14,947 nucleotides of DNA from DASUNQ01 sp036277075. GTDB lineage: Bacteria > Acidobacteriota > Thermoanaerobaculia > Multivoradales > UBA5704. Positions 13,027 to 14,947 of this stretch are shown piece after piece. The notes below the pieces were generated by a model. The model saw only the letters and a list, made by a program, of their open reading frames with translations. It ran no database searches and was not told where the DNA came from. The first letter of the stretch is position 1, and each line of letters begins with the position of its first letter. The position numbers were made by a program, and so were the translations under genes. The stretch lies in contig DASUNQ010000061.1 of assembly GCA_036277075.1 (NCBI GenBank), positions 1 through 14,947 of the forward strand, written 5' to 3'.

Positions 13027-14079
13027 TCAGAGGACGGCCAGCGGGTGCTTGGGCGCGAGGCGCTCGGCCGGGAGCCCGGCCGCTTCGCGCAGCGCCGCCT
13101 CGGCGTAGGCCGCGACCATCCGGCCGCGCCACTGGGTCTGGAAGTCGGTGTTGTCCATCGGCGTCGCCGCGGCGCGGGCGAGGCGCGCCGCTTCGGCCAG
13201 CAGCTCGGGCGTCGGCCTCTGGCCGGCCAGCAGCGCCTCCGCCGCCGGCACCGCGAGCGGCAGCGAGGCGACGGCGCCGAGGACCAGGCGGGCGCGCTCG
13301 ACGGTGCCGTCCGGCGCGGTCCAGAGCGCCGCCGCGGCCGAGAGCACCGCAAAGTCGATCGATCCCCGGCGGCGGAGCTTCCAGAAGCTGGCGCGGCAGC
13401 GCCCGGCGCCGTCCTGCGCCGAGGATCCGGGAACGATCACCGCGCTCAGGATCTCGTCGGGCGTCTTGGCCAGGTACTCGATGCCGTCGTCGCGGTAGAG
13501 CGCCGCGAGCGGCACCTCGCGCTCGCCGGCGGCCGATGCCAGCCGGACGCGGGCGTCGAGCGCCAGCAGCACCGGCGCCGAGTCGGAGGCGGCGTGCGCC
13601 CAGCAGCGCGGCGAGCTGGTGGCCACCCAGCAGATCGTCCCCTCCTCCTTCATGCAGTAGGCGACGGCGCGCCGCCAGTCCTCGGTCTGGTTGTAGTAGG
13701 TGCAGCGGGTGTCGACGCAGAGGTTGCCGCCGAGGGTGCCCATGTGGCGGAGCGGCGGCGACGAGATCGACGCCACGGCGCGCGCCAGCGCCGGGTACCG
13801 GCCGCGCACCGCCGGGTGGCGCGCGAGGTCGTCGAGGATCGTCGTGGCGCCCAGGTGCAGGGCGCCGTTGGCCCGGATCCCCGCCAGCTCCGGCACCGCC
13901 ATCAGGCTCACCACCGTCCCCGCCTTCTGATGGCGGCGTTTCAAGTTCGGCCAGAGGTCGGTGCCGCCGGCGACGAGACGCACCGGCCGCCCCTCGCCCG
14001 CGCCTTCGCCGGCGAGCATCGCCGCCGCCTCGGCGAGGCTCCGCGGGCGCAGGAAGCGGAAGCGTGGGAGTCGCAGCAC
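13027..14079 (-). CDS. FAD-binding subunit of a xanthine-dehydrogenase-family enzyme, 4-hydroxybenzoyl-CoA reductase beta-like
   Basis: 350 residues from GTG 14077-14079. VRLVAGGTDLWPNLK (33-47) and MGTLGGNL (113-120) are the FAD-binding loops of CO-dehydrogenase/xanthine-dehydrogenase medium subunits, and the C-terminal third is the usual CO_deh_flav_C domain. Between residues 121 and 160 is an inserted cysteine loop. Cys126, Cys142, Cys150 and Cys159 are spaced x15, x7, x8, which as I recall is the spacing of the extra [4Fe-4S] ligands in the HcrB subunit of 4-hydroxybenzoyl-CoA reductase. So this subunit should pass electrons through FAD and a [4Fe-4S] cluster. It follows the molybdopterin subunit gene by 13 bp, and the two are surely co-transcribed. 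No [2Fe-2S] subunit follows; it must lie upstream of the window or elsewhere. The substrate is unproven. Cytoplasmic. Confidence 0.9.
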   Translation of the reverse strand: MLRLPRFRFLRPRSLAEAAAMLAGEGAGEGRPVRLVAGGTDLWPNLKRRHQKAGTVVSLMAVPELAGIRANGALHLGATTILDDLARHPAVRGRYPALARAVASISSPPLRHMGTLGGNLCVDTRCTYYNQTEDWRRAVAYCMKEEGTICWVATSSPRCWAHAASDSAPVLLALDARVRLASAAGEREVPLAALYRDDGIEYLAKTPDEILSAVIVPGSSAQDGAGRCRASFWKLRRRGSIDFAVLSAAAALWTAPDGTVERARLVLGAVASLPLAVPAAEALLAGQRPTPELLAEAARLARAAATPMDNTDFQTQWRGRMVAAYAEAALREAAGLPAERLAPKHPLAVL

Positions 14080-14092
14080 GGGACGTCGCCGC

Positions 14093-14947
14093 CTAGCTCT
14101 TCCGCAGGTCCTCGACGCCGGTGGTCAGCGCCGCGAGCTGCCTCCGGCGCAGCGCCTCCTCGCGCTCGGACATCGTGCCGCCGGCCGAGCGCATGCCGCC
14201 GCGGAGGCGCTCGCGGTAGTCGTTGATCGCACGGCCGTCGCCGCCCTGGGCCGGCGTCGGCACGAGCAGGGTCTCGCCGAAGTCGACCTCGGGGAAGCGC
14301 GCCGGGCCGTAGCGCGGCTCCCGCCCGCCGGCCTTGGCGTCGAGCGCCTTGAGGACCATGTGCGGGTGGATCGGCACCTGGTCGATGCGCACGCCGACCG
14401 CGTCCCAGATGGCGTTGGCCACCGCCGGCATGACCGGCAGCAGCGGCCCCTGCCCGACCTCCTTGGCGCCGTACGGCCCCTGCGGGTCGGGGTCCTCGAT
14501 CAAGTAGGTGGTGACCGGCGGCATGTCGAGGAAGGTGGGGCTCTTGTACTCCAGGAGCGACGGGTGCTTGTGGACGAGCGCCGCGGAGAGGTGGCGGGGC
14601 AGGCGGCGGAAGGCCTGCTCCTCCATCATCGCCTCGCCGAGCCCCATGTAGACGCTGCCCTCGACCTGCCCCAGTGCCAGCACCGGGTTGATCGACTTGC
14701 CGACGTCGTGGGCGATCCAGACGTGCAGCGGCTGCCAGAGCCCGGTCGCCGGGTCCACCTCCACCTCGACGACCGCCGCGGTGTAGGAGTAGGCCGGCGA
14801 GGGGCCGACGCCGGCGCCGCGGTAGCGCCCGGGCGAGCGCGGCGGCACGTAGCTGCCGGTCGTGCCGAGGGTGCCGAAGCGCGCCTCGGCGGCGACCACC
14901 GCCTCGGGGAAGCCGAGCCCGCGCTCCGGCTCCTCGGCGTCGAAGAC
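14093..14947 (-). CDS. Molybdopterin-binding subunit of a xanthine-dehydrogenase-family enzyme (5' partial)
   Basis: Only the last 284 residues are in the window; the frame runs open to the right edge. Visible landmarks include LGTTGSYVPP, YRGAGVGPSPAYSYTAAVVEVEVDP, HDVGKSINP with the conserved Gly-x-x-x-Asn-Pro, QVEGSVYMGLGEAMMEE, and PYGAKEVGQGPLLPVMPAVANAIWDA. This matches the C-terminal half of the molybdenum cofactor subunit (HcrA-like), which hydroxylates or, in HCBR, reductively dehydroxylates its substrate. At the position of the catalytic Glu of xanthine oxidase and CO dehydrogenase (VGE) this protein has VGQ (Gln at visible residue 166, codon 14450-14452). After the usual family end (VLKALDAK) there are about 80 further residues, including a charged helix (SEREEALRRRQ). 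The substrate is unknown; aromatic-CoA or other aromatic compounds are the best guess from the beta-like partner. Confidence 0.9.
   Translation of the reverse strand, partial: VFDAEEPERGLGFPEAVVAAEARFGTLGTTGSYVPPRSPGRYRGAGVGPSPAYSYTAAVVEVEVDPATGLWQPLHVWIAHDVGKSINPVLALGQVEGSVYMGLGEAMMEEQAFRRLPRHLSAALVHKHPSLLEYKSPTFLDMPPVTTYLIEDPDPQGPYGAKEVGQGPLLPVMPAVANAIWDAVGVRIDQVPIHPHMVLKALDAKAGGREPRYGPARFPEVDFGETLLVPTPAQGGDGRAINDYRERLRGGMRSAGGTMSEREEALRRRQLAALTTGVEDLRKS

Noticed and set aside
10898..13108. 736-codon plus-strand open frame
   Set aside because: Crosses the minus-strand mocA-like gene and runs out of phase through the glycosidase-like gene; repetitive Arg/Ala/Gly translation.

Overview
The window is very GC-rich bacterial chromosome, densely coded, with four GTG starts and almost no intergenic space. 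A C-terminal-Phe outer-membrane barrel protein, a monofunctional peptidoglycan glycosyltransferase (MtgA) and several exported proteins point to a Gram-negative cell. The mix of genes (intein-bearing PA0069/Rv2578c-type radical SAM protein, YfiT-type DinB protein, 4-hydroxybenzoyl-CoA-reductase-like molybdoenzyme, DipZ-like thioredoxin protein, IPT-like secreted protein) would fit a high-GC Acidobacteriota (Thermoanaerobaculia-like) or Myxococcota genome. That placement is inference, because no rRNA or tRNA is present. No phage, IS element, plasmid or CRISPR array is seen.

Layout. 1-890 (+): the end of a single-pass membrane protein with an Ig-like ectodomain. 1022-1887 (+): two small membrane proteins of the stress or nutrient-deprivation type, behind a textbook sigma-54 promoter at 917-931. 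1906-4020 (-): radical SAM gene interrupted by a 349-residue intein with a LAGLIDADG endonuclease. 4101-6316 (+): YfiT/DinB protein translationally coupled to a secreted serine hydrolase. 6320-7366 (-): SrkA-type kinase. 7581-8420 (+): outer-membrane barrel. 8431-9174 (-): mtgA. 9195-10181 (+): cytoplasmic thioredoxin-fold protein with a DipZ-like C-terminal domain. 10227-10805 (+): cysteine-rich secreted unknown. 10802-11401 (-): MocA-like nucleotidyltransferase. 11436-13019 (+): secreted TIM-barrel, glycosidase-like protein. 13027-14947 (-): FAD/[4Fe-4S] subunit preceded by the end of the molybdopterin subunit of an HCBR-like enzyme.

How the genes relate. The molybdoenzyme subunits and the MocA-like cofactor transferase form one functional theme, although they are split by a gene on the other strand. 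Much of the rest concerns the envelope: OM protein, MtgA, secreted hydrolases, membrane-anchored stress proteins and SrkA. Three sigma-54-like -24/-12 elements lie in front of three envelope or exported genes. Orientation alternates strongly: five convergent junctions have gaps of 18 bp or less (one shares its stop codons) and two divergent junctions have gaps of 20 and 34 bp, so most transcripts are one or two genes long and many promoters must lie inside neighbouring genes.

The most striking element is the intein. Its insertion splits the CX3CX2C iron-sulfur motif, so that the third cluster ligand is the splicing +1 cysteine and the enzyme cannot assemble its cluster until the intein leaves. 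A second point is a Gln at the position expected to hold the catalytic Glu of the molybdopterin subunit.
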